A stretch of 64,000 nt of DNA from Annulohypoxylon bovei var. microspora (lineage: Eukaryota; Ascomycota; Sordariomycetes; Xylariales; Hypoxylaceae), in assembly GCA_022836615.1 (NCBI GenBank), contig MU405252.1:186001-250000 (forward strand), written 5' to 3'. A program made the translations under genes and the position numbers. The notes under the pieces are model-generated. The model did no database searches. It was not told the DNA's origin and saw only the letters and a list, made by a program, of their open reading frames with translations. Shown here piece by piece: positions 47,424 to 58,587 of the stretch (its first letter is position 1; each line of letters opens with the position of its first letter).

Positions 47424-49055
47424 CTAAATGATGCCTTCCAAATTCCAATCGCCCTTCTGTGCTCTATCGAGGACCTGGCGGCCTTTTTCAGTAAGATCCG
47501 GAGTACCTCGTTTGTCGGTGACCTGGTCGAAGAATACCGGTTTCCATGTTTCGCTCTTGCGTTCACGTTCCCGGGCCTTCTCTCGTTGCTTTTCTTCAAG
47601 TTCTATCTTGACATTGGTGGCCTTTGAGAATTGCTTCGATAATATGGCTTGAGTTACGCCATCCCACATGGTCAAGGACTCGTTCTCCGCTTGCTTCTCC
47701 TTCGGCGGCAATGCCTTGGGAGCCACAGCAAGAGGGTTAAGATCAATTATGGTAATTTGCTTATCTGCTGGGTGAGACTCCTAAAATAAGAATGGTCAAT
47801 ATTACTCCAGAATAGTGATAGATGAAAAGTGAAGTTGGCTTACTACTGGTTTCGGGCCTAGAGTGAACACGACTCTATCTTTCCATGCACCACCGAGCCT
47901 TGCCACGACATCAGAATCAGGTACATCCTTGATACGAATCTTGTCGTCCTTTTCCGGGTCGTACTTAAAAATTACACCTTCTACCTTGTTTTGTGCCCGA
48001 CCAAGCCAACCATCCTCGATGTAGTGTAGGATAGCTTTTAATTTCGTCCGAGGGCACGTAGCATAAGCGGTGTCGCCGACACTGACACTTAGGGCGCCAC
48101 GCAGAATTCCGCCTAGATGTGCGGCGGGATGCTTCAGCTGATACGTCTCGTTATCCCTCCGCTCAAGGGTGATGAAAATCCCAAGATTGTGTTCGCCCGG
48201 CGACACTTTAATAGCGGTGCCGGTGAATTTAGCACTAATCTGGTCAAAGCCTCTCGCGTGTAACCCCTTTTCGGGACAGCTGACGTAGAAGGCGCTGACG
48301 GGTGGATGGTGAGATGTCTGTTCCGTCAAGTACGATATCCTAACGGTAGGACCAGTAGGAGTTGTCGCTGTCTGTACGACAGATACGGTAGATGACGCTC
48401 TCGGATCACCGCCATTGATCTTATTTGACTTGACAGAGGACGAGCTACTGCCACTACCGCTACTAGAAGCTGTCAAACTCTTCGTATCGATCCGCGGCGC
48501 ATTGTCCTCAGCTTCCCAGTTGCACCGGAAGAATTCTCCTAAGCAGGAGTTATACGGTTTGCACGGCTTTCCCTTGACATATTTCAGGTCTTTCGTAAAC
48601 CAAAATCGTAGGACCTCGAGCATACGATCTAATGGTTCGTCCGATGTGCCTATTGCAGCAAAAGCGCTAGGATTATCCAGGTAGTTCCAATATTCTAGGT
48701 TGGGAGTCGGTTCGAGGAGCTGGGATGGAAGAGAGAAACGCACGGCCGCGAGATCTGCGACACCTATGAATCTGAGGAACAGAACAGAAATGGTTAGTGA
48801 TGCCACCACGAGCAAATTGAAGAGAAGAGGCAAGAGGTTGATGTTTTGTTAGGGGAAACATGGTTTATGATCTCGGGGTAACTCCGATTACGGACGAAGA
48901 TCGATGTTGGCGGTGAGATACATGTCATGTCGTCTTCGGTTTTGGGTGATTGATACTTACTTTCGCAAGATGGAGATGAATGTCTTTAGTTTCGATCCCT
49001 CGTTTTGAGGGACATCTTCGTTGACATGGACACTCGGTGGAGGATTTGTAGACAT
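47424..49055 (-). CDS. Oxysterol-binding protein family (Kes1/Osh4 type)
   Basis: Three exons on the minus strand, 49055-48961, 48771-47844 and 47780-47424, join in phase to 459 residues. The protein begins MSTNPPPSVHVNEDVPQNEG, then KTFISILRKFIGVADLAAVRF, the usual lid region. The family signature EQTSHHPPVS lies at about residues 182-191, after KPYNSCLGEFF. A Ser-rich, low-complexity insertion of about 45 residues (GSGSSSSSVKSNK...) sits between these two conserved blocks. The C-terminus carries a charged helix (IELEEKQREKARERERK), TWKPVFFD and GDWNLEG. There is no PH domain or ankyrin repeat, so it is the short Osh4/Kes1 class, which exchanges sterol and PI4P between ER and Golgi or plasma membrane. 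Length is close to yeast Osh4 apart from the insertion. Confidence 0.93.
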
Positions 49056-51072
49056 GATGACGAGTCTCCAAGGGACAGCGATTAAACGAGACTCGAAGGA
49101 TTCCTACTCGGACGGATATGACAACTAGAGAATCAAATGAAAATGAAAATGCAAATGCAGATGCGATACAAAAACCCCCAAAGGCGGCTGAGTTACCCCA
49201 GCCGGGATGACCAGCTCACGATTTGCGTCTAATGATTTTGTAGATAGCAAGATGACGATGATAATGTGTTTGACGAATTCGGTGTCGTGTATTCTAGTAT
49301 TCTGCACCTTAGTGTAGGTTGTAATAAGGCGGAATTTACTATGTTAAATAGAAGAATAGAGGGTCTCGAAGGTGGGTAGGTTGTCTTTTGCTAAGTTTTG
49401 GTAGGTTCTAACCTGCATTAATGAATGGGTGGGTGACGTTAGTGCGATCGATAACGAACGGATAAGGGGTACTTTAATGCCGGTACCTGGATAACACGGA
49501 TAGATACCTGGTAGCATCTGACCAGCGACACTACTAAAGCTTATATACTACAAGACGGCTGGACGGCAAGCACTATAACTCTTGCATAGCCACCATAAAC
49601 TTAATAATTGTGTGTGTTATGTGTACTTGTTCAGTGTTCAGGCAGGTAAACTTTCATGTTCATGTTACTTTACGTGCGTTACTGCTAGTTACTGTTCCTG
49701 TTCCACAAGCTACGTATCCCCGTCCTTGGAGGTTTTATTCTTAGTGTCCCATCAAATCGGAGATTGCGGAGTAAAAGTTAGGTTTCAAGGTTTGTGACTT
49801 GTTTTAGCCGACGCCATTACGAGCTTGAATATTCACTATTTTTCTCTAGTTAGAGTCCGAGGTGTATTAAGATTGAACTTAGTCTAGGTTGTCGGATCTA
49901 AGGTTTGTACATATAAGAAAACGTCTCTTTCCACTGACAGTAAGCGCTTGCATCACGTTATAGACAGAGGTGTACGCTAATGTCTCATGCGGATTAATGT
50001 GTTATAACATGAGAACTCTTGTCTTGCATGGACCAATCATTTGACCACGAGTCCTGAATAGAACAACTCAATTGCTTCAAGTATCCATGTTATACGACTG
50101 CCAAGTATACAAAATACCTAATTAAGTACAGTTCGGCACCTGACTCCGAGCCGGTGATTGCTTGAAGTTGTGATGTTGGTGTCTATGGAGAAAACGTGAC
50201 TTTATCGAGTATTACAATTATTCATCTGCTATCTTGGGACGTCTCATTAGTATGATGTCATAGAAACCGTCGCATCCATGGATCTCTCTGAAAATAGCTC
50301 AAGGCACGTACTTTATTTAGGTCTGTGCAACAAGACTACCTGGGTACTTGGTTGCTATATTTAACTTGAAGGTTCGAATCAAATTTGATCTTTATTGTCT
50401 TTACTTTGACATCATTTCTTTTTGTCGGCCTCGCCGGAGGAAATGAAAAAAAGGAGAGATGTCAATGATTCTGCACTCATATTAATGATTCTGCGTCACG
50501 AACGGAAAGTCACAGAAAACCTCGAATCCCATGTTCTCAAGTGCAAGATGAGATGCGGGAACCAATCATAATTCAAGTCGAGTATAATTGTTCAACTCTG
50601 ATTGGTTACTATTTTGAACATGAACATAGGTAGGTATAAGTTACCTGGTCTGCTGTTGGTTAAATTTTTTATATTTGATGAAGCTCTTCAATTTTTGAAG
50701 TTCTTTCAATTACGTTGATATAGTAATTATTAGATCGTGAGTAGCTAGATTACACTTCTCATCATCACACTTCGCCGGAAATGCCTACATAGATGAAACA
50801 TGAAACATCGAACCAGCCTAACTCGTCTTCCCCTCCCTAAACCTACTCATGGACCGAACCACCTTATCTTAGGGAGAATTCATCTCAACTCGTCTTCGGG
50901 AAACCTATGTAACGACCGTGCGAACCTGGCTGAGCTCGGACGACCATGAAATAGAGAACAACATACTCTCGGAATGTCGGAACGGCTGAATCATAGCAAC
51001 AAGTAACTCCACAGTTCTATTTCAAGTATGAGATTCACTGTCTGAGCTTACCAACGGGTTATAGGGGCAAAC
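49056..51072. other. Intergenic, 2 kb
   Basis: This is the shared upstream region of the oxysterol-binding gene and the 3' side of the next minus-strand gene. It is AT-rich with no supported coding sequence; the 71-codon plus frame at 49582-49797 has no recognisable feature. Confidence 0.5.
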
Positions 51073-51729
51073 TTACATAAGAGAGGCCACCATCGCCACA
51101 ACCGGCGGCATGAGTCCCACGAAACGTTCTTCCCAAGTCGGTTCTATGGCATGGCACGCGACAACCAATAGAACTAACGTGATGACTCCCAGAACGGCGT
51201 CGTTGCAAGCAAATTGAACGCGTAGCTTGTCCCTGAAATCCCTCCCGGATTCCTCCTTTTCGCGCTCGGGGGATGAGAAGAACGTGCAGCTTATAATGCT
51301 CGTTACGAGGGCGAAGATGTTCCAGACCAGGATGATCCAGCAGAAATCGAAGAGCAGTTTGTAGACCCGGATATTCCACCCGTCGCCGACGTCCTTGTTC
51401 GCCTTGTCTATCGTACACGCCGCGAATATGGTGTTGAAGAGCCGGCAGAAGACGATGATTGGCAAGCCACACCCGCAGCTCCTCTTCCGAGAGTACTTGG
51501 CTATGCGGGTTTCTCTCGAGTTGGTAGAGTGGTGGCTGTCAGAACGGCCAAGGAGCGGTTCTCGGTCTTCGGCGAAAGAATGGCCACTTGCTTCCGGCAC
51601 CTCGCAAGATAACTGACTCCTCGGCCTGATCATGCTGGAGCTGAGACTTTTGACGTTATCGATGTCTATGTGCGCCGGCACATATGACGCCCCCGGGCTA
51701 GACTCCGGACGTGGGTGAGAAGGTGACAT
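51073..51729 (-). CDS. Small multi-pass membrane protein, unknown
   Basis: A 218-codon frame. The first 80 residues are Ser/Pro/Arg-rich and cytosolic-looking (EDREPLLGRSDSHHS contains a dileucine-type EPLL sorting motif). Up to four hydrophobic stretches follow: LPIIVFCRLFNTIFAACTI, LLFDFCWIILVWNIFALVTS, CNDAVLGVITLVLLVVACH and FVGLMPPVVAMVASL. A charged loop (SPEREKEESGRDFRDK) separates the second and third. This layout resembles fungal MARVEL-like four-helix proteins, but no family is certain. The TAA stop lies inside a perfect GTAAGT (51076-51071), so the annotated end may actually be a donor and the last helix may continue in a further exon that I could not place. Confidence 0.65.
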   Translation of the reverse strand: MSPSHPRPESSPGASYVPAHIDIDNVKSLSSSMIRPRSQLSCEVPEASGHSFAEDREPLLGRSDSHHSTNSRETRIAKYSRKRSCGCGLPIIVFCRLFNTIFAACTIDKANKDVGDGWNIRVYKLLFDFCWIILVWNIFALVTSIISCTFFSSPEREKEESGRDFRDKLRVQFACNDAVLGVITLVLLVVACHAIEPTWEERFVGLMPPVVAMVASLM

Positions 51730-53047
51730 GATGGTGCCAGGCAGTAATTAAGGGTTTTGATCAAACTTCCCGACTAAATCCTCAGAGATTACCTATTGAC
51801 TCAATATGTCGATTGTCTCACCCACCAAAGAAGAGTTTAGAATTGAGAATGGGAACGATCGCTTTTTCCTTCTGTAAGCATCTACCCTGCCAGGCTGTGC
51901 AGGAGATCGTCAGACCTCGACGCGCAACCTATTCCTACTCGCCAATCGATTGAGTGCGGGGGAGACAAGCCGAATTAGGCATCCATATAACACCCAATTA
52001 TATTTGTCTTACACTCTATGATTGAGGACTTAGGATGCTATCCTGAGTCTAACGGGTACCTACGCACGGAATATAAAATAAGATAGCAGTTGACTATGGT
52101 AGGTAACTAAAGATTGCTTGGAAATGAGAATATATAGCATAGGTACCTACCTAGGTATACTGCCCCTGAAGTATATCGAAATCCAGGCATATTCGATGTG
52201 GCAAATTCGATGTCTTCCTACTTGTCAGTCTGGCTTACGGCAATGCAGGTCAGCCGCCTATCCAGTCATTCTGTTCTGCATCCAGACCCGCATCTTGAAC
52301 CATTCACAGGAGTATAGCCTGCGACTCGCATTGGCTAGCAGAAGAAAGGCGAGGGTACGGGTAGAGAAACTCATTGATAGTAAGCAGTTAGATCGTTGTT
52401 TGATGTCAGCGTCTTCCCTTGCTAACAACTATAATATGACAGGTAGCTGTAGGGCTGAGAGTAACGCTTTATGCCCTAGTGGTTGGTTTAGTAGTTCTCG
52501 ATTCTTACTCGCATGTGGCTAGCTACCTAGACGAAGTAGAGCATAGCATCGACCTGGAGCGGCCCGTTAGTTAAACGTCGATACGGACGACATCACTTCA
52601 AGAACGGCATGTGTTAACTAATATGACTGCATCTCCGGCAGCGATGACACAGGAGAATGGAGCGCGGCTCTCTTCGGGTGACGCCGGTCCCGGTTGAAGG
52701 CAACCTGTTAATGTGGTGCGAACAAGACATTGTCCAATGATCGGGAGCCAAGATCCGGGTCACCAGAACAAGCATGCATGAAGAGCACTACAGTGCTCTG
52801 CATGATATCAAGCCGAGCCGCATCATCAACAAAATACCTGCCCACACCTTGAATGCGGGAGGTAAGATGAGTAGTTGTCGAATTCCCGCACTTATTTTCT
52901 GACAGAATATCTACCATCATCTGCTATAGGTCGCTAGGATGAAGTAATCTAGCTTCGCATGAATACCGTCACGTGGAATGTTTTGATAATGCTCAAAGCA
53001 TGGCCTAGTCATAGCGACTGTATTAGCAAGGCGTTCGTCACAAAACG
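51730..53047. other. Intergenic, 1.3 kb, divergent promoters
   Basis: The region lies between a minus-strand membrane protein and the plus-strand zinc-finger gene. The 134-codon frame at 52118-52522 has no motif or splice context and is not accepted. Confidence 0.5.
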
Positions 53048-54430
53048 ATGGGTCGGTCTGGATACGAGACTACAAACTTATGGTTAGCCGAAGACCCCGA
53101 AACGCCTTACTCAATTTATTCCGCCGATACACCAGCAATTGAAGAAGAGCATCCGTTATTTAAGTTGAAGGATTCATTCCTGCAGGTGGCCATGGAGGCA
53201 TACATGCAGATCCATGAGCGGGGGCGTCAGCAAAATGAAAACGTTGATGCAATCGAAAACATAGAGACATCCATTGAGCTAGTTGACCACGAGCATGACA
53301 CAAATGACCGCCCGCGAAAACGTGGTCGTTTGTCAGACTGTGCCTCAACTGTTGCTGGCGAAAAGAAGAGCCAAAGAGCCGCCAATAAACGACGAACACA
53401 GGACCGACGACTGTGGTTTGCCTGTCCGTATGCGAAAAAGGATCCGGTACGGTATCGGGATTGCTACAGATATTTCCTTGGGAGAGTGCGCGATGTCAAG
53501 CAACATTTAACACGTTGCCATCGTAAACCGATATATTGCCCGATATGTAACGAAATATTCGACGATGAGGACGAGAAGGACGTTCATATCAGATCTCAGA
53601 GTTGTACTCGTCGTCCTTCTATCGCAATAGAAGGTATCTCGGAGAAGCAGAAGAAGGAACTTGGTCATAGGTTATCTTCCAAGCTTCCAGAAGACCAACA
53701 GTGGTTTGCCGTCTGGGATACTCTCTTCTTCCCACATCCACGCCCTAGGACGCCCTACCGCGATAGAGAATTGTCGGATGATTTATGCGTTTTTCAGGAT
53801 TTCATGACAGCTCGAGGGCCAACTCTTTTAGCCGAATTTTTGGAAACTAGAGGGGTAATGACCTCGAATCTTCCTCACGAGGAAGGGGATCTAGCAACTT
53901 TCAACAAGGAAATACTTGGGGAAGGGTTGCAACTTATCATCGACCAGTGGACAGCCGACAGTGCGAATGCACTCGAACTAAGGAGTGCCACTCATAGTCT
54001 TCGCTCGTCACCGACTGTAGACTCGGGTATCGCACTGCATACAAGTAACCCAAAACCAACACGGAGAACTAAGATAGATAATCCGTCTGGAAGCGATCCC
54101 AATAATTCTAGCCCCAACGACGAGAGACGCGACAAAGATAATGACCGAAACACACATAATATCTTCGGTATGGTGGGAGACCTGGAAAAGGGAGCGGGCA
54201 CATTTCAGACTCACGATGGATCTAGACGCCACTCCCAATCCGTGATGGACTGGACCGGAAAACCGTTAGAGGATGTCTCGATGGATTCCTATCAAAAGAA
54301 TCCAGAAATATCCGGCCATTTAGCTATGTCGCAATTCGCAGTGCTCCCAGACTACGCTGAGGCAACCGTCTTCTCTGCACCAGTCGAAACTTCGGACTTG
54401 CTTAATTTCGATATAGAATGGCCACCTTGA
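53048..54430 (+). CDS. Fungal C2H2-type zinc-finger protein
   Basis: A single-exon frame of 460 residues. Residues 1-115 are acidic to mixed, with a basic patch (RPRKRGRLSD, NKRRTQDRR) likely to be a nuclear signal. At about residues 121-190 lies the fungal pattern LWFACPYAKKDP...YRDCY...RVRDVKQHLTRCH, followed by KPIYCPICNEIFDDEDEKDVHIRSQSC. Cys and His residues match an atypical C2H2 pair seen in many Sordariomycete proteins of unknown target. A conserved follow-on (SEKQKKELGHRLSSKLPEDQQWFAVWDTLFFPHPRPRTPY) is typical of this family. The rest is low-complexity and ends in an acidic, hydrophobic tail (LLNFDIEWPP) that could act in activation. A DNA-binding regulatory role is likely but unproven. 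Confidence 0.85.
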   Translation: MGRSGYETTNLWLAEDPETPYSIYSADTPAIEEEHPLFKLKDSFLQVAMEAYMQIHERGRQQNENVDAIENIETSIELVDHEHDTNDRPRKRGRLSDCASTVAGEKKSQRAANKRRTQDRRLWFACPYAKKDPVRYRDCYRYFLGRVRDVKQHLTRCHRKPIYCPICNEIFDDEDEKDVHIRSQSCTRRPSIAIEGISEKQKKELGHRLSSKLPEDQQWFAVWDTLFFPHPRPRTPYRDRELSDDLCVFQDFMTARGPTLLAEFLETRGVMTSNLPHEEGDLATFNKEILGEGLQLIIDQWTADSANALELRSATHSLRSSPTVDSGIALHTSNPKPTRRTKIDNPSGSDPNNSSPNDERRDKDNDRNTHNIFGMVGDLEKGAGTFQTHDGSRRHSQSVMDWTGKPLEDVSMDSYQKNPEISGHLAMSQFAVLPDYAEATVFSAPVETSDLLNFDIEWPP

Positions 54431-55514
54431 TGAACCTCATTTTTCTCGGACTTTATATATAACTCGAGACTCGATGGGTTCTCATCCCACGCGTTAAAGA
54501 ACTCATCTGGCGAAATTAGAATAACGCTTGGGGTTTGCGGACTGGTATTCCTAAGGGGATATCGAAATCGTATCCGCTACGCGGCACGAATCGAATGAGG
54601 GAGCTTGGTAAAGCGAGTGTTTTTGGTCGTACATGCCGACCAAGATGCCGATATCAAAACCATGCTCCCGATGAGCTAGCTGTATATGGTGCTATGAATA
54701 GGTTTGGTACATTCTTGCGATGACCTTAGTTTATATATACGAAGGTCATCATGGACCTTGAACATCGTTCATTCAGAATTTCTCATCGACATTCAACTCA
54801 ATGACAGAGTCGCAATGACTAGTAGCTGAGAATACGATACTAGTTAAATATATTAGTCGTATGACATTGAAAACAGTCGAGTATATTTCGTTCGTGATGT
54901 AAAAAATACGAACATCAATGAAGTAGGGATGAAGATTGTAAGAATGAAAGAATGTCCCACTTAGAAATTGTGATGAAAGGTTGATTTGAATGAAAAGACG
55001 TATACCTAGATAATGCATATTGCTAAACAATATTATCCAATTATCGGAGGATGAAATTGGTTGGCTTAGGTAAGCTTTACCATTTGATTTGTTGAATTCA
55101 TTGCGCTAAATCAATAGTCTCGTTTAACAAAAAAGGGGCGTCATGCTGTTACACTTGAAAGTTTACTCGACGAAGTTCAATAGTTTGTCTCTTAAAGATT
55201 TCATACCACAATTTTGGAGGGCGGACGATGGTGTCGAAGGGAAATACGAGCTGCACGTCACTTAAGTTCCTAAGATCAGGAGATCTACGGAATAGTAGCG
55301 CTCGCTACTACCAACCCCACTGAAAATCGAGAACCAACATCCAATAAAACAAGCTACAGAGAGCATGCCACCATGCTTGGCTCTTTGAATACGAAACAGT
55401 TGCCGCTGAAACTTTTATGCGTCGGAGGGCCGATGATAAATCAATGATCAACCTGGAACATGGTTTGAACTTGAACTTTTCAATCTCATTTTCAACACTC
55501 GTCACTCGTTTAGG
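54431..55514. other. Intergenic, 1.1 kb
   Basis: AT-rich spacer between the zinc-finger gene and the GH5 gene. No supported gene; a minus-strand frame at 55308-55532 overlaps the GH5 start and is rejected. Confidence 0.5.
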
Positions 55515-56942
55515 ATGGCAAAGTTTGGACAATGGTACTGGCTGCTAGTCCTTCTTACGATCGCCGGGACGTCCGCTTCTTCAAATGAGCCGAGAGCGAC
55601 ATGGCCGAACGGGCCTTTCGTCACCTCCGGTCGGTGGATTCAAGATGCAGCCGGCACAACCGTCACGTACGTAGGAGTGAACTGGCCGGGATCGCTCGAC
55701 GCAATGTTTCCCGAGGGTCTACAGTACCAATCCGTTGAATCAATCGTTTCTAAGATAAAGAGCTTGGGCATGAATGCTATTCGACTTACATACGCGACCG
55801 AGATGATCGATGAGTATTACGAAAATGGAGAGACGGATATCACGATTCAAAAAGCTCTCACCGATGCCTTAGGTCAAGACGGAGGAACGTCTGTTTATAA
55901 TAATATTACTACCAACAACCCGACTTTCAACGCAACGACTACGAGGTTGCAGGTGTATGATGCTATTGCGGCGGAATGTGCGAAGCAAGAGATCTACGTT
56001 CACTTAGACAACCACGTCTCAAAAGCAGGCTGGTGCTGCAGCCCCCTTGACGGAAACGCTTGGTGGGGAGATCAGTATTTTAATGTCGCTAACTGGACTC
56101 GGGGCTTGTCTTTCATGGCAACGCATGGAAAATCATGGTCGAACCTCATGTCAATGTCATTGCGAAACGAACTCCGTACACCGCTGAGCAATTTCACGTT
56201 CGCCAGTGAGAATTATAACTGGGAGAACTGGTATAAGTACATCAAGGAGGGTTCGGATGCCATCCACGGCGCCAACGGGGATGTTCTGATATTCCTCTCC
56301 GGCCTGAGTTCGGATCAGGATCTAAGCGTCGTCGTCAACGGCACGGCACTTACTCCCGGGTCGGCTACATTTAACCGGGATGATTTTTCAGGTTACGCAG
56401 ACAAGCTAGTTCTCGAGCTGCATGCATACGACAACATCTTTGGACCCGGGCCAAGCGACTGCAACACGGTGGGGAATGAACTGTCCGATGATGGGTTCAA
56501 TGCTTTGACGAGCGACGCTAAGAACGAGTTTCCGGTGGTCTTGACGGAGTTCGGCTTGGTACAGAACGGGACGGCAGCCAAGGACCCTTACGTCAACTGC
56601 CTGTTAGATTACGTTTCTTCCAAGAACGCTGGTTGGATGATTTGGCAGCTCGGCGGAAGCTACTATATTCGTGAGGGTACTCAGGATTACGATGAGAGCT
56701 GGGGTTTGTTGACCCACGACTGGTCGGATTGGAGGGCATCAGACTTTATCAACAGCTCCTTGACTCCTTCGGTGACGAAAACAGTTACGATTAACCCCGA
56801 CTCGATCTCGTCCGCCGGCACGTCGGACACGAAATCCGAAGGCACGAAAATGAAGTCTACCCTCACTTCAGGGTTGTTCAATTTAGCACAACCGCTTAAT
56901 GCTGCGATATTAGCAATTGGCTTGGCAATTATGTTTTACTAG
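55515..56942 (+). CDS. GH5 glycoside hydrolase, probably GPI-anchored
   Basis: An intronless frame of 475 residues. A signal peptide (WYWLLVLLTIAGTSAS) is followed by the GH5 barrel: GVNWPGSLDAMFPEGL, GMNAIRLTYATEM, VHLDNHVSKAGWCC, then SLRNELR with the acid/base Glu219, and VVLTEFG with the nucleophile Glu345, then WMIWQLGGSYYIREG. Many N-glycosylation sequons (NNIT, NATT, NWTR, NFTF, NGTA) fit an extracellular protein. A Ser/Thr-rich stretch is followed by a short terminal hydrophobic segment (LNAAILAIGLAIMFY), typical of a GPI attachment signal, so the enzyme probably sits on the outer cell wall or membrane. GH5 enzymes cut beta-1,4 or beta-1,3 glucans or mannans; the subfamily and substrate are not decided here. 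Confidence 0.92.
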   Translation: MAKFGQWYWLLVLLTIAGTSASSNEPRATWPNGPFVTSGRWIQDAAGTTVTYVGVNWPGSLDAMFPEGLQYQSVESIVSKIKSLGMNAIRLTYATEMIDEYYENGETDITIQKALTDALGQDGGTSVYNNITTNNPTFNATTTRLQVYDAIAAECAKQEIYVHLDNHVSKAGWCCSPLDGNAWWGDQYFNVANWTRGLSFMATHGKSWSNLMSMSLRNELRTPLSNFTFASENYNWENWYKYIKEGSDAIHGANGDVLIFLSGLSSDQDLSVVVNGTALTPGSATFNRDDFSGYADKLVLELHAYDNIFGPGPSDCNTVGNELSDDGFNALTSDAKNEFPVVLTEFGLVQNGTAAKDPYVNCLLDYVSSKNAGWMIWQLGGSYYIREGTQDYDESWGLLTHDWSDWRASDFINSSLTPSVTKTVTINPDSISSAGTSDTKSEGTKMKSTLTSGLFNLAQPLNAAILAIGLAIMFY

Positions 56943-57129
56943 AAGAATTCGATACGTAACAGGATAGATATGGATGGTTCATCGACATTTTGGATCTTAG
57001 GTAATAGGCACGGCGTTATAGGTAACACGACATTTCCAAAACATCATAGAGATACATCTTACGCGCGACGGTTTTATGTTAATCAAGTTTTTACTATTAT
57101 TATTATTGGATTATGATTATTTTTATGAT

Positions 57130-58236
57130 CTATCCATAGTACTCAAAAATAGTCTTCAGCTGGGCCTCGCCATATCCGGCATACAGAGCTAACTGCAGCA
57201 TGATGCGCGCCTTCTGGGGATTTAAGAAGCCACCCCCAATTCCGACAGACCCGGTCGGTTCGACGTAGCCGTCCATCGTCCTTCGCGAATAGATCACGGG
57301 CGTCCCGTTGTTCTTCACAAGCTCCTCGATCGCGTCGTTTCCGTCGTCGGTCCAGCCTCCCGCTCCCATGCCAGCAAGCACGAGGCCCTTCGCGCCGGTC
57401 GCAACGGCAGCCGTCGCCAAAGCGGGGTTCAGCGCTTGGTAGCCGTAGATGATATCGACCTGGGGGATCTCCGTGGCGTTCTTGACGTTCGTGAGGTCGA
57501 AGTACGGCTTGTCCAGCGGCAGCGCCGGGTGGTAGTAGAACTTGGGCTTGATGTTGATGAAGAAGCCCAGGAACCCCATCTCGATGGCCTTGAAGGTGTC
57601 GAGCGCGTTCGCGTTGGTCTTAGTCGTGAAGAACGCATTGGCAATGCGGTCGTTCAGCACGATCATGGCGCCCCGGCCCCGCGCCTGCGGGTCCGCGGCT
57701 AGGGTCACGGCTTCGAGCAGGTTGATGGGGCCGTCGGCGCTGATGGCGGTGGAGGGCCGCATAGCGCCGACGAAGACGACGGGCTTCTCGGAGCGGATGG
57801 TCAGGTCCAGGAAGAAGGCGGATTCCTCGAGGGTGTCCGTGCCGTGCGTGATGACCACGCCCTGGCAGTAGGGGCTGTCGAGCTCCTTCTGTACTAGCTG
57901 TGTCAGGTTGAGTAGGATCGCGGGCGTGATGCCCTCAGACCCAACGTTGGCTACCTGCACGCCCTGCACGTTGGAGATGTTTACGATCTCCGGCACGGCG
58001 TCAAGCAGCGTCGCGATGCTAACCGCGCCGGCTTGGTACCCCGTAGTTTGGCCGCTGGAGCTTGCACTGCCTGCAATTGTCCCGCCAGTCGCGAAGATCG
58101 TCACGTTGGGCAGACTGGCATTGTAGGGGAGGCTGTCGTCCCGAACGGAAAGGAGGGGTTTCGCGGGGACAGGCAGAGGCGATCCTAAGACATAGGATGC
58201 CGTACAGGCGAGAGCCAAGAACTTGAATGACACCAT
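57130..58236 (-). CDS. Secreted type II L-asparaginase
   Basis: An intronless minus-strand frame of 368 residues, convergent with the GH5 gene 187 bp away. A signal peptide (MVSFKFLALACTASYVLG) is followed by a short propeptide-like segment. The catalytic blocks are in place: ATGGTIAGSA with Thr53, the flexible-loop Tyr67 (TTGYQAG), HGTDTLEES with Thr133 and Asp134, and TKTN with Lys206, matching the two Thr, Tyr, Asp and Lys residues of bacterial type II enzymes. A C-terminal domain with LVLAGMGAGGW completes the fold. The enzyme hydrolyses asparagine to aspartate and ammonia outside the cell for nitrogen scavenging. Length fits the family. Codons in the middle of the gene are strongly G/C-ending. 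Confidence 0.95.
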   Translation of the reverse strand: MVSFKFLALACTASYVLGSPLPVPAKPLLSVRDDSLPYNASLPNVTIFATGGTIAGSASSSGQTTGYQAGAVSIATLLDAVPEIVNISNVQGVQVANVGSEGITPAILLNLTQLVQKELDSPYCQGVVITHGTDTLEESAFFLDLTIRSEKPVVFVGAMRPSTAISADGPINLLEAVTLAADPQARGRGAMIVLNDRIANAFFTTKTNANALDTFKAIEMGFLGFFINIKPKFYYHPALPLDKPYFDLTNVKNATEIPQVDIIYGYQALNPALATAAVATGAKGLVLAGMGAGGWTDDGNDAIEELVKNNGTPVIYSRRTMDGYVEPTGSVGIGGGFLNPQKARIMLQLALYAGYGEAQLKTIFEYYG

Positions 58237-58578
58237 CGTGATCTGAGCAGTACCTCTTGAAGTGCAATGAACCGTACCTAGTGAGTATGCGCTCGTTTAG
58301 GATATGCGCCTTTGATTATATAGAGCCGCATAATAAGTACGAGCACCTTATCTATGCACGGCTATGTAATACGGGATGTCATTTTCGTGATGTAAGGCTC
58401 GTTTCTTGCAGGGCGCGCACATGGCCGTTGAGCTTAGCTCTGCATTCGGGAATGACTTCCCAGAAAAGGTTGGAAATCGCGATATCATAACAGACCGACG
58501 CAACCAAATCAAGTTAAGATAGTAGTTCAGCAGTGACTGGGTTCCTTATCTTGAATTTTGCTTGGAATTGCTAAGATG
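58237..58578. other. Asparaginase promoter region
   Basis: This short spacer between the asparaginase start and the foldback element contains no coding sequence that I can support. A plus-strand frame at 58257-58490 is unconvincing. Confidence 0.5.
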
Positions 58579-58587
58579 CCAATGTCA
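58579..58587. repeat. Left 9-bp target site duplication
   Basis: CCAATGTCA directly abuts the left end of the foldback element (GAGCCTACAG) and is repeated exactly at 59747-59755. Confidence 0.8.
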
